From positions 313,727 through 334,990 of the forward strand of contig NW_019775504.1 of NCBI RefSeq assembly GCF_001039355.2: a stretch of 21,264 bases of DNA. Direction: 5' to 3'. This document shows positions 1 through 9,126 of this stretch, one piece after another. The DNA comes from Lingula anatina. Taxonomy: Eukaryota; Brachiopoda; Lingulata; Lingulida; Lingulidae. The notes under the pieces were generated by a model. The model saw nothing but the letters and a program-made list of their open reading frames with translations, ran no database searches and was not told where the DNA came from. The position numbers and the translations under genes are program-made. Each line of letters begins with the position of its first letter. The first letter of the stretch is position 1.

Positions 1-124
1 CTTACTGCCTGTACCACTACAGCTACCAGTACTTACTGCCTGTACCACTACAGCTACCAGTACTTACTGCCTGTACCACTACAGCTACCAGTACTTACTG
101 CCTGTACCACTACAGCTACCAGTA
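1..124. repeat. 31-bp minisatellite, four units, cut by window edge
   Basis: Four tandem 31-bp units begin at positions 1, 32, 63 and 94 and look identical. Each begins CTTACTGCCTGTACCAC. The array breaks at about 125, where CTCCCCCTGCC replaces the unit. Its left end is the window edge, so the true copy number is unknown. A 31-bp period cannot encode an in-frame peptide repeat. Confidence 0.95.
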
Positions 125-418
125 CTCCCCCTGCCTGGTTGTAAGCATAAGGAAACTCCAGGAGACCAGCTCCCAGTGCTGCATTCACTACCAGGAATAC
201 AGAGGCTCCCCATGAGGTTCCTGAAAAATCAAATTTCTATAATAAACTACAGTAGTCCTCCATATGCTTAAATGTGAGTTTTTAATACATGTGTAATGTA
301 CATTCCTTAACTTAAGTGTGTTTGTTGTTTCAGTAATTCTGTAAAGACGTGACTCTTTTTGTTAATAATAATTAAAATAATATATAGTGCCCCAAATTAC
401 TGTAATGACATGATTGTC
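125..418. other. AT-rich non-coding stretch
   Basis: Unique AT-rich sequence between the 31-bp minisatellite and the AAAT microsatellite. I see no supported gene, RNA or mobile element. It may be intron or 3' part of the minus-strand gene that starts near 1970. Confidence 0.5.
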
Positions 419-422
419 AAAA

Positions 423-473
<51 letters not shown>

Positions 474-474
474 A
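419..474. repeat. (AAAT)n microsatellite
   Basis: About 14 uninterrupted AAAT/AATA units. Read on the minus strand in the open frame they give a run of FIYL tetrapeptides, which is a translation of the repeat and not a membrane domain. Confidence 0.95.
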
Positions 475-524
475 ACAGAATATGATATAAGCTCTGGTCC
501 ACTGTCTCAGGGGCTCTGTGTCAC

Positions 525-758
525 CTTCTCTGTCAACAGCCTGAATTTCTACGACAGCAAGTATTTCTGTTCTGGAAATGTCTGATCCTGTTCTACTGAC
601 GTTAGAGATGCTCTGCATGCTGTCACTTTTAACAGGACTGTTAACTCTGTGAAGGTATCCATATTCTGGCCAGTTCCTACTATCCACTTCCATAGCTCTT
701 ACTTGGCAATCCATAGTTAATAAATTTTTAAGATTCCCACGTTTTAATTTAAGTGATC
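525..758 (-). CDS. candidate internal exon of an unidentified minus-strand gene
   Basis: The minus strand is open from about 766 down to 397. The part before the AAAT repeat has a protein-like composition, rich in Ser, Arg, Glu and Val, including NWPEYGYLHRVNSPVKSD and EILAVVEIQAVDREGD. A possible acceptor (GCTAGCCAG/GA) at 759 and a possible donor (GAAG/GTGACA) at 525 bound a 234-bp block that is phase 1 at both ends. The polypyrimidine tract is poor, and I recognise no family. It could be an exon of the gene whose first exon lies at 1970-1740, but that exon ends in phase 0, so at least one more exon would be needed between them. It could also be a chance open frame of about 120 codons. The start, the end and the coding status are all uncertain. 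Confidence 0.25.
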
Positions 759-1128
759 CTGGCTAGCCAGTGCAACAAGTAGTATATATTATATAAATTA
801 TATATATATATATCACAAGAATCACAGCTAGGCTTTTATCAATTTGACCCAGTCATAATGATATCATATAAAATCTATCACCTATACACAGATGTATACT
901 AGTACATATAAAGCTGCATTCTAATATCGCTTCTCATATCTCTTATTTAGTATTAAATACATCAATATTAGCAATGATAATGAGATAGTAGAGAATAATG
1001 TGATGAGTCCAAATGATTCAACCCACTCTCTCTCCCCCCTCCCTCTGGTCATCACCCACCATCACTACCAGAAGACACCTGTAAACTCTTTTCAATTTTA
1101 ATTAATGGAGCACAATTTTACAGTAGTC

Positions 1129-1160
<32 letters not shown>

Positions 1161-1739
1161 CAGCTGTTAAGGGATATATCACACAGGGTTCATACACCTT
1201 AGGTCAAACATTTTTGTGATTCACAAAATAAAAAAAATCCTGTGCACTTTATAATATTGCCAAGATGAAAATGGTATAATACTTATTAATTATGACCACA
1301 GAAGTTGAAATTTGAATTTTTTTCAATTGCAATCATTTGCAAATGATTCCTCCCTTCCTTCCAAACCCTGAGCAATAAAAATTCCCTCTGTCCAAACCAC
1401 TATAACACTGACTGTGAAAATGACAACAATTTTGACAGTTAGCTAAAATAGTGATAAATACAAGTAGAACATATATTGATCTCAACATGTCCCAGTAAGT
1501 TGAACATTGCCAAAGAATTGCCACCCAACAGAACAATTGAAGGGTGTTTACAGAGGTGAAATCATGATATTCTACAACGACGAAAGACAACCTATTTGTG
1601 TATAAGACTGCTACCATACCTCCTGAATATGCTATATAGAACTCTGAAACAAGTAAATTTCTCACTTGTACTTTAATTTCTTTGTGTCTTGTTGATAAAG
1701 CGATGACGTAAATATATGTGAAACTGGGCTGAAACTTAC
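759..1739. other. putative intron of the minus-strand gene
   Basis: AT-rich sequence with a TA-rich patch (781-815) and a poly-A tract. On the minus strand there are acceptor-like sites, TTTACTTGTTTCAG (ending at 1644) and GTCATTTTCACAG (near 1405), each followed by a short open frame. The frame after the first reads FYIAYSGGMVAV. Neither joins in phase with the GTAAGT donor at 1739, so I do not call exons here. Confidence 0.35.
1132..1160. repeat. poly-A tract, 29 bp
   Basis: An uninterrupted run of 29 A. No flanking target duplication or tRNA-like body is visible, so I do not call it a SINE or retrocopy tail. Confidence 0.9.
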
Positions 1740-1970
1740 CATAGTGTTTTCAACTCTCGTATTCACATCTTCCATATGTAATGTGTGTAATAAAACAACA
1801 ATGAATATAAAACTTAAAAGATGAGGACTTTTGTGACACCAACCTTTTTGAACTGCGGCACCCTTTACAATAGGAGTTAATTCACCGTCGTTTAAGTTGA
1901 AAGGTCCTCCCTCTCTTGACACAGAGCTCTCAAATTCGACACTCCTAACAGAAGTATTATTTACCGCCAT
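1740..1970 (-). CDS. putative first coding exon of an unidentified single-pass or multi-pass membrane protein (minus strand)
   Basis: Reading the minus strand, ATG at 1970 (context AATAATGGCGG) opens 77 codons that end exactly at a consensus donor, ACTATG/GTAAGT (donor GT at 1739-1738), in phase 0. The peptide begins MAVNNTSVRSVEFESS. It has a polar N-terminal part of about 48 residues and a hydrophobic stretch at about residues 50-64 (LLSFIFIVVLLHTL), then an acidic segment, so one membrane helix near the N-terminus is likely. An alternative, weaker donor (CAAAAAG/GTTGGT, near 1842) would exclude the helix. I recognise no family. It lies head to head with the ZNRF gene, 1.6 kb away. Support is the good Kozak-like context, the donor and the composition; there is no homology evidence. 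A chance ORF is the main alternative. Confidence 0.4.
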
Positions 1971-2051
1971 TATTTCTTAAATTATGGCGCAGGTCCCATG
2001 CAAAAGCAATTCTTAGCTCGCCCTTATCCTCCTCAAACTTCTAGTGTGCTC

Positions 2052-2062
2052 GTCGCCATTTT
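2052..2062 (-). promoter_or_regulatory. YY1-like ATGGCG element upstream of the minus-strand exon
   Basis: On the minus strand the sequence AAAATGGCGAC lies about 85 bp upstream of the putative start codon at 1970. AANATGGCG is the core bound by YY1 and often sits just downstream of transcription start sites in metazoans. If it is transcribed, its ATG gives only a five-codon frame (MATSTL, then stop). Function is inferred from the motif and position only. Confidence 0.25.
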
Positions 2063-2566
2063 GTCTAAAAATATAGTCACATGATCAAGCTCTCCCCATC
2101 AGACCACGTTAATAGATAAACAAAACAACAGGCGAGTTGCTCAACATAGCGCGCTTATCACACCCTGTACATGGATGTAAACTCTGCAACGCCCTGTTCA
2201 TAAACAAACTGACGAACGAAGCAGTTGTGAAACTGTTCTTTATTATTGATGTGAAAAAAACACTTGCCGAAGAATAATGTCACTGTTCATATATAGATGA
2301 GACACAAGCAATTATATAATTAACAGTCAGAGAAAACTTTTTTGTAGGTCGATCTAATCGTACTCTGGTTTAAATAACTTTACAAGTTTCGTTTGATCAT
2401 CAAATAGCGAGATAACTACTGTATATCTGATTAAATTATAGTATAATTGTAAGATAAAGAGTTTAATGGACATCCCAAATTTAAAGTGATATCGTTATTT
2501 TCTAATCATTATTCTTATCAAATTAAGATTTCTTGGCGGGGTAAAAAACGGGTCGCGCACATGCGG

Positions 2567-2577
2567 CAACACGTGAC
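2567..2577. promoter_or_regulatory. CACGTG E-box, CLEAR-like
   Basis: A perfect CACGTG palindrome (2570-2575) sits in CAACACGTGACC, next to a short CpG-rich patch (GGTCGCGCACATGCGGC). Read on the minus strand it contains GTCACGTG, matching most of the CLEAR motif used by TFEB/MITF factors. It is about 1 kb upstream of the ZNRF start. A hexamer of this kind is expected by chance every few kb. Confidence 0.25.
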
Positions 2578-3399
2578 CTCTGGATATGTCGTCAACTAAT
2601 ATTTACCAGTCTCCAACAATTTATATAATAGAAATTAAGCAAAACACAGGGAAAAAAACAGAGAAAATGAGAAACAAACATATTGAAGCATTCAAAATTA
2701 CACTTCCCAGTACAATTTAAAGAGGAAGAAGTGAACCCCTGTCAACTTGGCTATATTGTATTTTATTCTTTTAGGTGAAAACGTTACATATAGACCTGAA
2801 TTTTATCCTAGTGATATCTTAACTCTATGATTTTTTAGTAAGAAAATTTAACTTTTCAAATACTGGGTGAAGGGATATTTTTAAAATAATTATTCTGTCA
2901 CACCGTACTTAATAATTATTAAGGGTCGCATTTCTGTTACTTAATTTATTATCAGGGGTTATTTTGAAAGTTTGTGGTCTTATGCCCCACACGGGACGAT
3001 AGAAGAGGAATGATGATTTTGAAAACTTATCCATAAAACACTCAAGGAAAGATGTTCAAACGGAAAGAAAAGAAAAAGTGAAGCTCAAATAAGTTCGTTT
3101 TTGAGAGAAAAATAAAAGTAAAATAATATTTATCTTTTTTCTTCTTTTTCGTTTTATTTTCTTATAAATTACTAATAAGTACCCCATAGATCTTCATTAT
3201 CTTTGCTACCACTTCAAAAATTTGAGTGAAACATTCCATAACACATTATGGTTAACTCATCACATTTCAAATTTGGAAACAAATCGAAAAAATATTTTTG
3301 ATTGCATGGGAATTTTATTTTGATCATAGACTATTTATAAATAGATCAAAACGTGATAGACTTATCATGCCTGGTCGCTATCGACTGTCCTCGTTTCTG

Positions 3400-3404
3400 A
3401 TTGG
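3400..3404 (-). promoter_or_regulatory. inverted CCAAT box
   Basis: CTGATTGGTT contains ATTGG, the reverse complement of CCAAT, within an NF-Y-type context. It lies about 24 bp upstream of the CRE and about 206 bp upstream of the ZNRF start codon, a usual proximal-promoter arrangement. Confidence 0.4.
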
Positions 3405-3427
3405 TTGGCTATTTTTAGCTCCTGGCA

Positions 3428-3435
3428 TGACGTCA
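3428..3435. promoter_or_regulatory. consensus cAMP-response element (TGACGTCA)
   Basis: A full 8-bp palindromic CRE, TGACGTCA, lies 175 bp upstream of the ZNRF start codon and just downstream of an inverted CCAAT box. CREs near transcription start sites bind CREB/ATF factors. No TATA box is evident. The exact transcription start is not visible, so this is a promoter inference from motif and position. Confidence 0.45.
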
Positions 3436-3520
3436 CATTGTGTTGGTTCCTTGACGCAAAACACAAGGGAAAGGAAAATGGTGGAACGCCGTGATTCCTC
3501 CACAAAGAAAACCATAACAA

Positions 3521-3601
3521 ATGCTTAAACCAACCTTGAACGAGGGAGTTATACTTCGACGCTCTACAGGAGGTGAAAACAGTGGACATATTGGAATGTG
3601 A
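3521..3601 (+). CDS. upstream ORF in the ZNRF 5' leader (26 codons)
   Basis: An ATG at 3521 opens 26 codons ending TGA at 3599-3601, only 8 nt before the ZNRF ATG at 3610. The last sense codon is itself an ATG, giving ATGTGA, a minimal start-stop just upstream of the main start. The frame differs from that of ZNRF. If the transcript starts upstream of 3521, this uORF would be expected to dampen translation of the main ORF. The transcription start is unknown and no conservation can be assessed here, so its function is an inference. Confidence 0.35.
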   Translation: MLKPTLNEGVILRRSTGGENSGHIGM

Positions 3602-3609
3602 AGCTGACA

Positions 3610-4003
3610 ATGGGTGCGAAACAAAGCACAAACACCCCAACACGGACACGGACGTTTTCGACAGGGGATGCGGGGGGCTCGCTCGCAGGAGCCCATTTCG
3701 CTATTCCAGCCAGCGTTGCCGAGAGTCTAGGACTGCCAGGGACTAGCAGCGGTGGTGAATACTCTCGTAACAGAGCCAGGAGCCTGGGAGGGGTGCCTAG
3801 CACCTCAAGTAACGGACATTCTAATGGACACCCCATAGGAATACCTAACAGTAGTAATAACGGACTCCACGGGGGCGCCTCAAGGGGGGCCGAGGGACAT
3901 TCGAGTCGCAGTACCCCCGAGGAGACCTCACGTGCTATGACGAGCACTCGAGGACTGGCCCATTCATTACCAGTACATTTGCTAGCGTTTCCAGGAATTT
4001 CAG
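3610..4003 (+). CDS. ZNRF: ZNRF1/2-like E3 ubiquitin ligase, coding exon 1 (N-myristoylated, disordered N-terminal region)
   Basis: This exon encodes residues 1-131 plus the first base of codon 132. The start is the first ATG after an in-frame TGA at 3574. It gives MGAKQS, the N-myristoylation signal shared by vertebrate ZNRF1/ZNRF2, where Gly2 carries the lipid that anchors these ligases to endosomal, lysosomal and plasma membranes. A low-complexity Ser/Gly region follows, with landmarks in family order: RTRTFS (12-17), RARSLGG (55-61, a basophilic-kinase site), GIPNSSNNG (77-85), SSRSTPEE (98-105) and HSLPVHL (118-124). The exon ends at TTTCAG/GTAATT in phase 1, matching the exon 2 acceptor. 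Family members use a C-terminal RING to ubiquitinate targets such as AKT (ZNRF1); ZNRF2 affects Na/K-ATPase and mTORC1. The exon is GC- and CpG-richer than its surroundings. It cannot be assigned to ZNRF1 or ZNRF2 specifically; many invertebrates may carry one pro-orthologue. Confidence 0.92.
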
Positions 4004-4017
4004 GTAATTTGTTATGA

Positions 4018-4406
4018 GGTCTGGGTGAGTTATGTCATTTAGCATTCAGACGATGTTGATAGACGTATGACGTCTAATTTCTTGTACTCGCTACCTCACG
4101 TGGAACAAAGACCATTAAAAGAAGAAAAACCGCAGCTAAAGATTGATGAATGGGCTTGGATCAACTGTTAGTGGACAGATTTTCAGTATGAGAGGGAAAA
4201 TTTTGGGGATGAGGTTTTTTTTTTTTTTATTTGAAAGTGCCCTACTTTTTGGAAATCCCCAGTATTTGCACAGTTAGTGCGTCATAATTACCCCCTTTGC
4301 AAGAAAGCACACATATTTGCAGTATTGCAGTATTTTTTGCCACAGCAAAGTTGAAAAATTGTAAACAAAGAGCTGTTTAGATATATTTTTAAGTTACATT
4401 TTTACA
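4018..4406. other. intron 1, unique sequence
   Basis: The ZNRF frame closes by TGA-type stop at about 4015 if the intron is read through. Beyond that I see unique AT-rich sequence with a short T tract (4216-4229). Confidence 0.6.
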
Positions 4407-4425
4407 CCCCCTCCCCCCCCCCAAA

Positions 4426-4465
<40 letters not shown>

Positions 4466-4467
4466 TT
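4407..4467. repeat. compound simple repeat C-run / A12 / (TA)11 / T11
   Basis: A C-rich run (4407-4422), then A12, then 11 TA units, then T11. The A12-(TA)11-T11 part is a self-complementary block of about 45 bp able to form a hairpin or cruciform. It may be a slippage product or the eroded core of an inverted repeat. Confidence 0.9.
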
Positions 4468-4580
4468 CGATCGTGCACTATTGGGTTCATTCCCATTGAA
4501 GCTAATAGTCTAAATAGAAAGATCCAACTTACATTCAGCAGGAGTCCCCGCAGATTTGGATCGATCTGCATAGTCTGAAG
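4468..4580. mobile_element. possible fragment of the palindromic MITE family
   Basis: GAGTCCCCGCAGATTTGG followed by ATCGATCTGC resembles the subterminal part of the 10837 and 11406 elements (ACTCCCCACAGGGATAGATC). It carries a short inverted repeat, GCAGAT ... ATCTGC. No terminal ATTCCC motif in the expected place and no flanking duplication could be matched, so this is a weak call. Confidence 0.2.
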
Positions 4581-6436
4581 GCTTCAGTGGAATTGAGCCC
4601 TATGAGCTGATTTAAATTGTGCTTGAATTCAAATATTCAACTGGATACAAATAGTATGAATACTGGATCCTAATTCCGACATTCTATTGAAACTGAAATT
4701 CAAAACTCTAGATAATTGCAGCAGAATTAATGTTATATAATATCACAGCACCCAACATTTCAACAGCCACTTTAAAATAGAAAACTTGTAAATGTCAAGA
4801 CTATGGTGTTCATCCTGCTGGAAATGGAACTTTTAGTTGAGTGAACAGAACACAAACGAGGTGTGAGAAATAACTGTCTTCTCATTTCCTCGCTGTGACT
4901 GAGTGGTATATTATGGCAGATTAAAAGCCTTGGTGTTGTGTGGTGTGAGATCTTTAGATATCTGTCTCTGGTTGATCAAAGATTTTGTTGGAGGAAAGGA
5001 AGGGAGGGGCGCATAAAAATTAAAAACTATAATTTGGATTAGTAGACAAGGACAATTTTAACGTAATACATAGAAGACAGAGATGAAAAAGAAGGCTGGT
5101 TTTTGTCTAATCTCACTTGTTATATTTAATTTGAATATTTTGATATCAGATATTTTGTTTCGAATTGCCAAGAAATTTTTTTTATAAAGTTGTGTCCTGT
5201 ATTTTAGTATATATTTAGAAAGATGGTGAGGTGAGAATAGACCCAGTCTTATCCTTAAAATGATGTGAACTGTTTTAAGGATAAACCCTATCCCTAAAGT
5301 GATGTCAATCAGCTCTCCTTAAGTCTTGTTTTTGAAATGTGAGTTTGTCCTCAGACAAAGACAGATCAATCCCGTCAATATTATAAGTATTTATTTATGT
5401 GTCCTGTCCTAAGTTAAGATGGGTGAACTGCCTTAAAGTTGTTCTAACTCCTGTTGACTGTAGACGGATTTGTCTAAGCTTGAATTCACGCTGCTACTAA
5501 ACCAACATTCACCATCAACCATCGTTATTATTAAAGCACGAAGCACGTGTATGGCTGAGTACATGTGCCCGCTTGTTTTGTTTGCTATCGATTGTACGGC
5601 TTACCGAGAGGTTGCCTCCTGGTCTGGCGAGTGCTTGGCGGTCATTGTACCTTGACCACACAAAGAGAGCAGAATCAAACCCTACATCAATGGTGTATAA
5701 AACTCCTTCTTTGTTTTCTTTTAATGTGACGCAACAAGGGAATTTAATTTCACAGCACGCCTGATTAACAGTACTGTTTACTTGCTAGCTGAGATAAATA
5801 AACAGCTTATTGTCCATTATTGTGTTTTTAAATTAAACCTCCTGTTGTAGGAAAATACCTTTGAAATTTTTTTATTGAAAAAAGTGTGTTGTATAAGAAA
5901 GTCAGCCAGGGCAAACTTGTTGTTTATTTGTTTGTGATTCCTAGTGTTTATATAAGTGTGACATGTGAATGTAGGTACTCAGGCCACCCGTATGGTTCTA
6001 GTACCTGCTTTTTTTTTTTGTTGGATTTGGAACACTTGTATAAGACCTAATAGGGCTAATCGGTTACTAGTATCTCAAAGGCCAGTTAAAAATACTGCTC
6101 TTATCAGTTTGAACTTTGAAATAAGGAAATGACCGAATTGTATTTATGTAGAATAAAAATGACACTCATTGATTACAAATTAACAAAGTTAAGATAATAT
6201 AGACAAGTTTATTTTGATTTTAGAAATGCATGACAAGTAAATATGGCTTGCATAGGGTCAATGGAAAAGTTATGATAATATCTCCCAACATAACCGCCCA
6301 AAGACTTGTAGTTCACTCAGGTTTTCAGGATATATGTCAGAAATGGGATAACTTCAAGTCGATTAGATTTGGGTTAAGGTCCATTAATTAAATATTCATT
6401 TATCTGATAATGAGAGTTGAGGTGTCCTGGCATGGT
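4581..6436. other. intron 1, mostly unique AT-rich sequence
   Basis: No coding exon, RNA gene or complete mobile element is recognised here. A 12-bp hairpin at 5249-5284 is listed separately. Open frames up to about 60 codons near 5470-5764 show no family motifs. Confidence 0.6.
5249..5284. repeat. perfect 12-bp inverted repeat with 12-nt loop
   Basis: TTATCCTTAAAA (5249-5260) is followed by its exact reverse complement TTTTAAGGATAA (5273-5284). The loop TGATGTGAACTG is partly repeated just downstream (CCCTAAAGTGATGTCAA), as if a short direct repeat overlaps the hairpin. Function is unknown. Confidence 0.7.
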
Positions 6437-6454
6437 GGGAGGTGGGGGGGGGGG
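6437..6454 (+). repeat. G-run, potential G-quadruplex
   Basis: GGGAGGTGGGGGGGGGGG holds enough G tracts to allow a G-quadruplex on the plus (intron RNA) strand. Similar G-runs occur at about 8988-8996 and 11322-11337, and on the minus strand at 18488-18503. Confidence 0.5.
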
Positions 6455-7254
6455 ATCACCGCCCGCTCTCAGTGAGGGCTCTTACAGAATTTGGATCCTA
6501 AAAGTGCAGGTAATAAGTCTTTTTTCATTGAAGATTTAGCACATCAGCTTGCACCTAAGTAACTAGCTATAAGATTACACTGCAAATTATTTAAGTTAAC
6601 ACAGTCTGTATTGATCAGGCGGATCCTAGTGGAGTTGGACACATTCACACAAGAACTAAATTAGACTGGAAAAGGGTGTAGTTGGACTTGCAAAGAGCAG
6701 ACCCCATTAGGCATCAGATTAAAAAACAAGCTGTTTTCACAAAAGCATTGAAGATTGAAAAACCGTTTCAACTTTTAGACTTGTCTACTAGTGCTTCAGT
6801 TCACAAGAAATTCCAAGTAATGAACTCGAGTGAAATAATTAGTTGTCTGAAACATAAGCCATTGCTTTCTTGGTATAAATGGCACAATATTTCATTCAAT
6901 AGAACTACTACCGATTTGTCTTACCTTAATTTATTTGTTTGTTTGCTTGTTTCTTTTTGCTTTATTTTGTGTATGTGTTTGAAACAAGCTTTTGGATTTA
7001 AAGATTCCTGTTCTTAGTTGAAGCAGATGTGAACGCAGCCAAAGGATGTCATATTATATCATATTCTGCCAGTGAAACTGTAAGAGGCAGATGTACAAGT
7101 ATGAAGTATTCATGTCCATGCCAGATGGTGGGTCTTTGTGTGGGAAACCTCGACACCTGTCTCTGATTGTGGTCCAGTTTGGCAAAGATTGGAATACTTA
7201 CTCTCTGTCATATATGAAATGTACCTTTTCTTTGTGATAGATATACTCAGTGTG
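6455..7254. other. intron 1, no recognised feature
   Basis: Unique sequence. A 111-codon open frame at 6682-7017 starts from a non-ATG codon and has a composition typical of AT-rich non-coding DNA, ending in a Leu/Phe/Cys-rich tail. I do not call it a gene. Confidence 0.55.
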
Positions 7255-7318
7255 TGCACACACACACACACTAGAGTTTACACCAGTTTTGTAAAGCACA
7301 ATTAAGTAATTATAATAA

Positions 7319-7389
<71 letters not shown>
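7255..7389. repeat. (CA)n and (TA)n microsatellites
   Basis: A short CA run (7256-7272) is followed, after about 50 bp, by an uninterrupted TA run of about 67 bp (7323-7389). The IYIYIY peptide seen in translation on the minus strand is a product of the repeat. Confidence 0.95.
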
Positions 7390-7392
<3 letters not shown>

Positions 7393-9126
7393 CAAATTGA
7401 CAGATATTTCATCAAGTAGCATACAAAAAAGAACTTTGCCCTGAAAATTGACCCAAACTTGTAGACCAAAATGATAGTCAGTTTTGACCCAGTATAAATT
7501 AACCCATGCTAACATTTGGTCTGTTTTATAATAAGAAAGATGCAGCTTATGTTTAAATATTCTACTCTAGATGTATGTTGTACTGAAGAAAAGAAGATTT
7601 TGGGTCTATCAGTTCAAACCAATTTTTATGTCTAAAGTCATTTTATGGAACAGTTAGAAGGGGGGGCAGTGACCTGTGGAGCAGGTAGGTTACTGGTAAG
7701 ATGGTGTACTTGATAACCATCTATAACAGCAATAACAGCGATACATGACTTTATTGGGCCTGCTCCTATATTAGGGGAGGGTGATAAAAAACCTGTCCCT
7801 CATTTCTGAACTATTTCATACAGATTACTTTGGTGTTTTTGAGACTGTAAATTCTTATAAAATAAGCTTTAAATTTTTAGAATAAAAAGTATTTTGAGCA
7901 TGCTTTACATTTATTATTATCATTATTATAATGTGAAGAATTTAAAAGAATGATTCAGTCAAAAGCTTGAGGCCTTTGAAGCTATAAACTTAATGTGTGC
8001 TAGTATGCATGTGTGTGTGCATGTGTATTTAGTTCTGATCATTTATGATAAAATTTTGTAGGTGTTTTGTCTGTGTTGTTCTTCTGTTAGTAATTGTTTA
8101 CGAAACCTCTATTTCTGCTTTTTATGTCATTTTACTGAATTTTAAAAAAAAATCATTTACTAGTAACCATAGTTACAAAATTTTTTCTGAGTCTAAACTG
8201 AATTTTTAGATTGAGAATTGAGACCATCTCTTGATCGTGATCTCTTTGGTAAAAACCGTCCTTGTTTCATATTAGCCATTTATATCCAACTTTATAGATT
8301 TCCCATTTTTTTCCACATCATGATGCCAAACTTGATTCGAATCTAGACCACAGTGTTCAGTATCACATTGAAAATCAACCTTCTGTCGTGAGCAGTTCTT
8401 CAACCCTGGATCTAGTAGTGAATATATCTGATATACAGGGCTGGACAGTGGTTACGAAAGTAATCTGACCACCACCATATAGGACGGGATATATCTTGAT
8501 TACAAACTGACCACAGGTTGAGTTGCATGCTGGCTGTAGTTAACTGGAGTCCAGTGACTGGTGAAGACAGGGTCAAGATGCTTGGCCTTTTTGAGTTGAC
8601 ATGTCCAAACTTGCTATTCGGGTATGGCCAGTTTGAGGTGGTTTGACAAAAGTGTTTTAATTTTAAGTTCAAGAAGCTTGATTTCGTTTCCCAACCTTTG
8701 CTATGCAAAAATTAATAAAACAGGTAGTAAACACTTCTATATTTAGTTTGTGATTGGAAGGTATGTTTTAGTTATATATACATATATCTGTCTCCTGAAA
8801 ATTTGTCTGTCTGTGCTTGTCTGAATGTATGTATATACATTGGTTATGTGTGTGTGTGTGTGATTGTAATTATAGAATTGTGCAAGTTGTCATATACAGC
8901 AGATCAGTATTGCTATCTGTGGATGTTCCAATATCTGTGTGTTTGCTTGATAAATAAGTAAGCAGTTCTTGTTTTGAAGGTGAAGGGGGGGGGGTCGTAA
9001 TTTATGACAAGCAACTCTCTTTTCCGTGTATTACCACAATATACACTTTGAACATGTAGAGCTTAATGAGATTTGTTACGTAACAATAGAGGATGATGTT
9101 TTCAATTGTCTCCCATATGAACCTTT
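7390..9126. other. intron 1, mostly unique sequence
   Basis: No gene is supported. Short CA/TG-rich patches occur near 8010 and 8850. The block 8400-8705 is somewhat more GC-rich and is open for 98 codons on the minus strand (it includes CNQDISRPIWWWSDYF), but it lacks splice context or recognisable family motifs. An old transposon relic is possible. Confidence 0.5.

Larger units (their letters stand above)
1971..3427. other. intergenic region between divergent genes
   Basis: AT-rich sequence separating the minus-strand start codon (1970) from the ZNRF promoter. CpG-containing patches occur at about 2000-2220 and 2535-2600. No coding region is supported. The region is likely to hold the promoters of both genes. 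Confidence 0.45.

Noticed and set aside
397-524. C-terminal part of the minus-strand frame with FIYL repeats as a membrane domain
   Set aside because: The hydrophobic repeat is a direct translation of (AAAT)n and is not a credible helix.
1132-1160. Retrotransposon tail
   Set aside because: The poly-A run has no adjacent retroelement body or target duplication.
3298-3528. Plus-strand 76-codon open frame just upstream of ZNRF
   Set aside because: It runs through the CCAAT and CRE promoter motifs. Its first ATG is at 3366. If transcription started further upstream it could be another uORF, but nothing supports a protein.
3365-3947. Minus-strand open frames of 87-127 codons opposite ZNRF exon 1
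   Set aside because: They are antisense shadows of the GC-rich exon 1 coding sequence, with Pro/Leu-rich low-complexity peptides and no splice or family support.
7198-7515. Minus-strand 105-codon open frame
   Set aside because: Its length comes from translating the (TA)n microsatellite as IYIYIY.
8412-8708. 98-codon minus-strand frame as a gene
   Set aside because: No family motif, no splice context and isolated in an intron on the opposite strand. An old transposon remnant is possible but cannot be shown.
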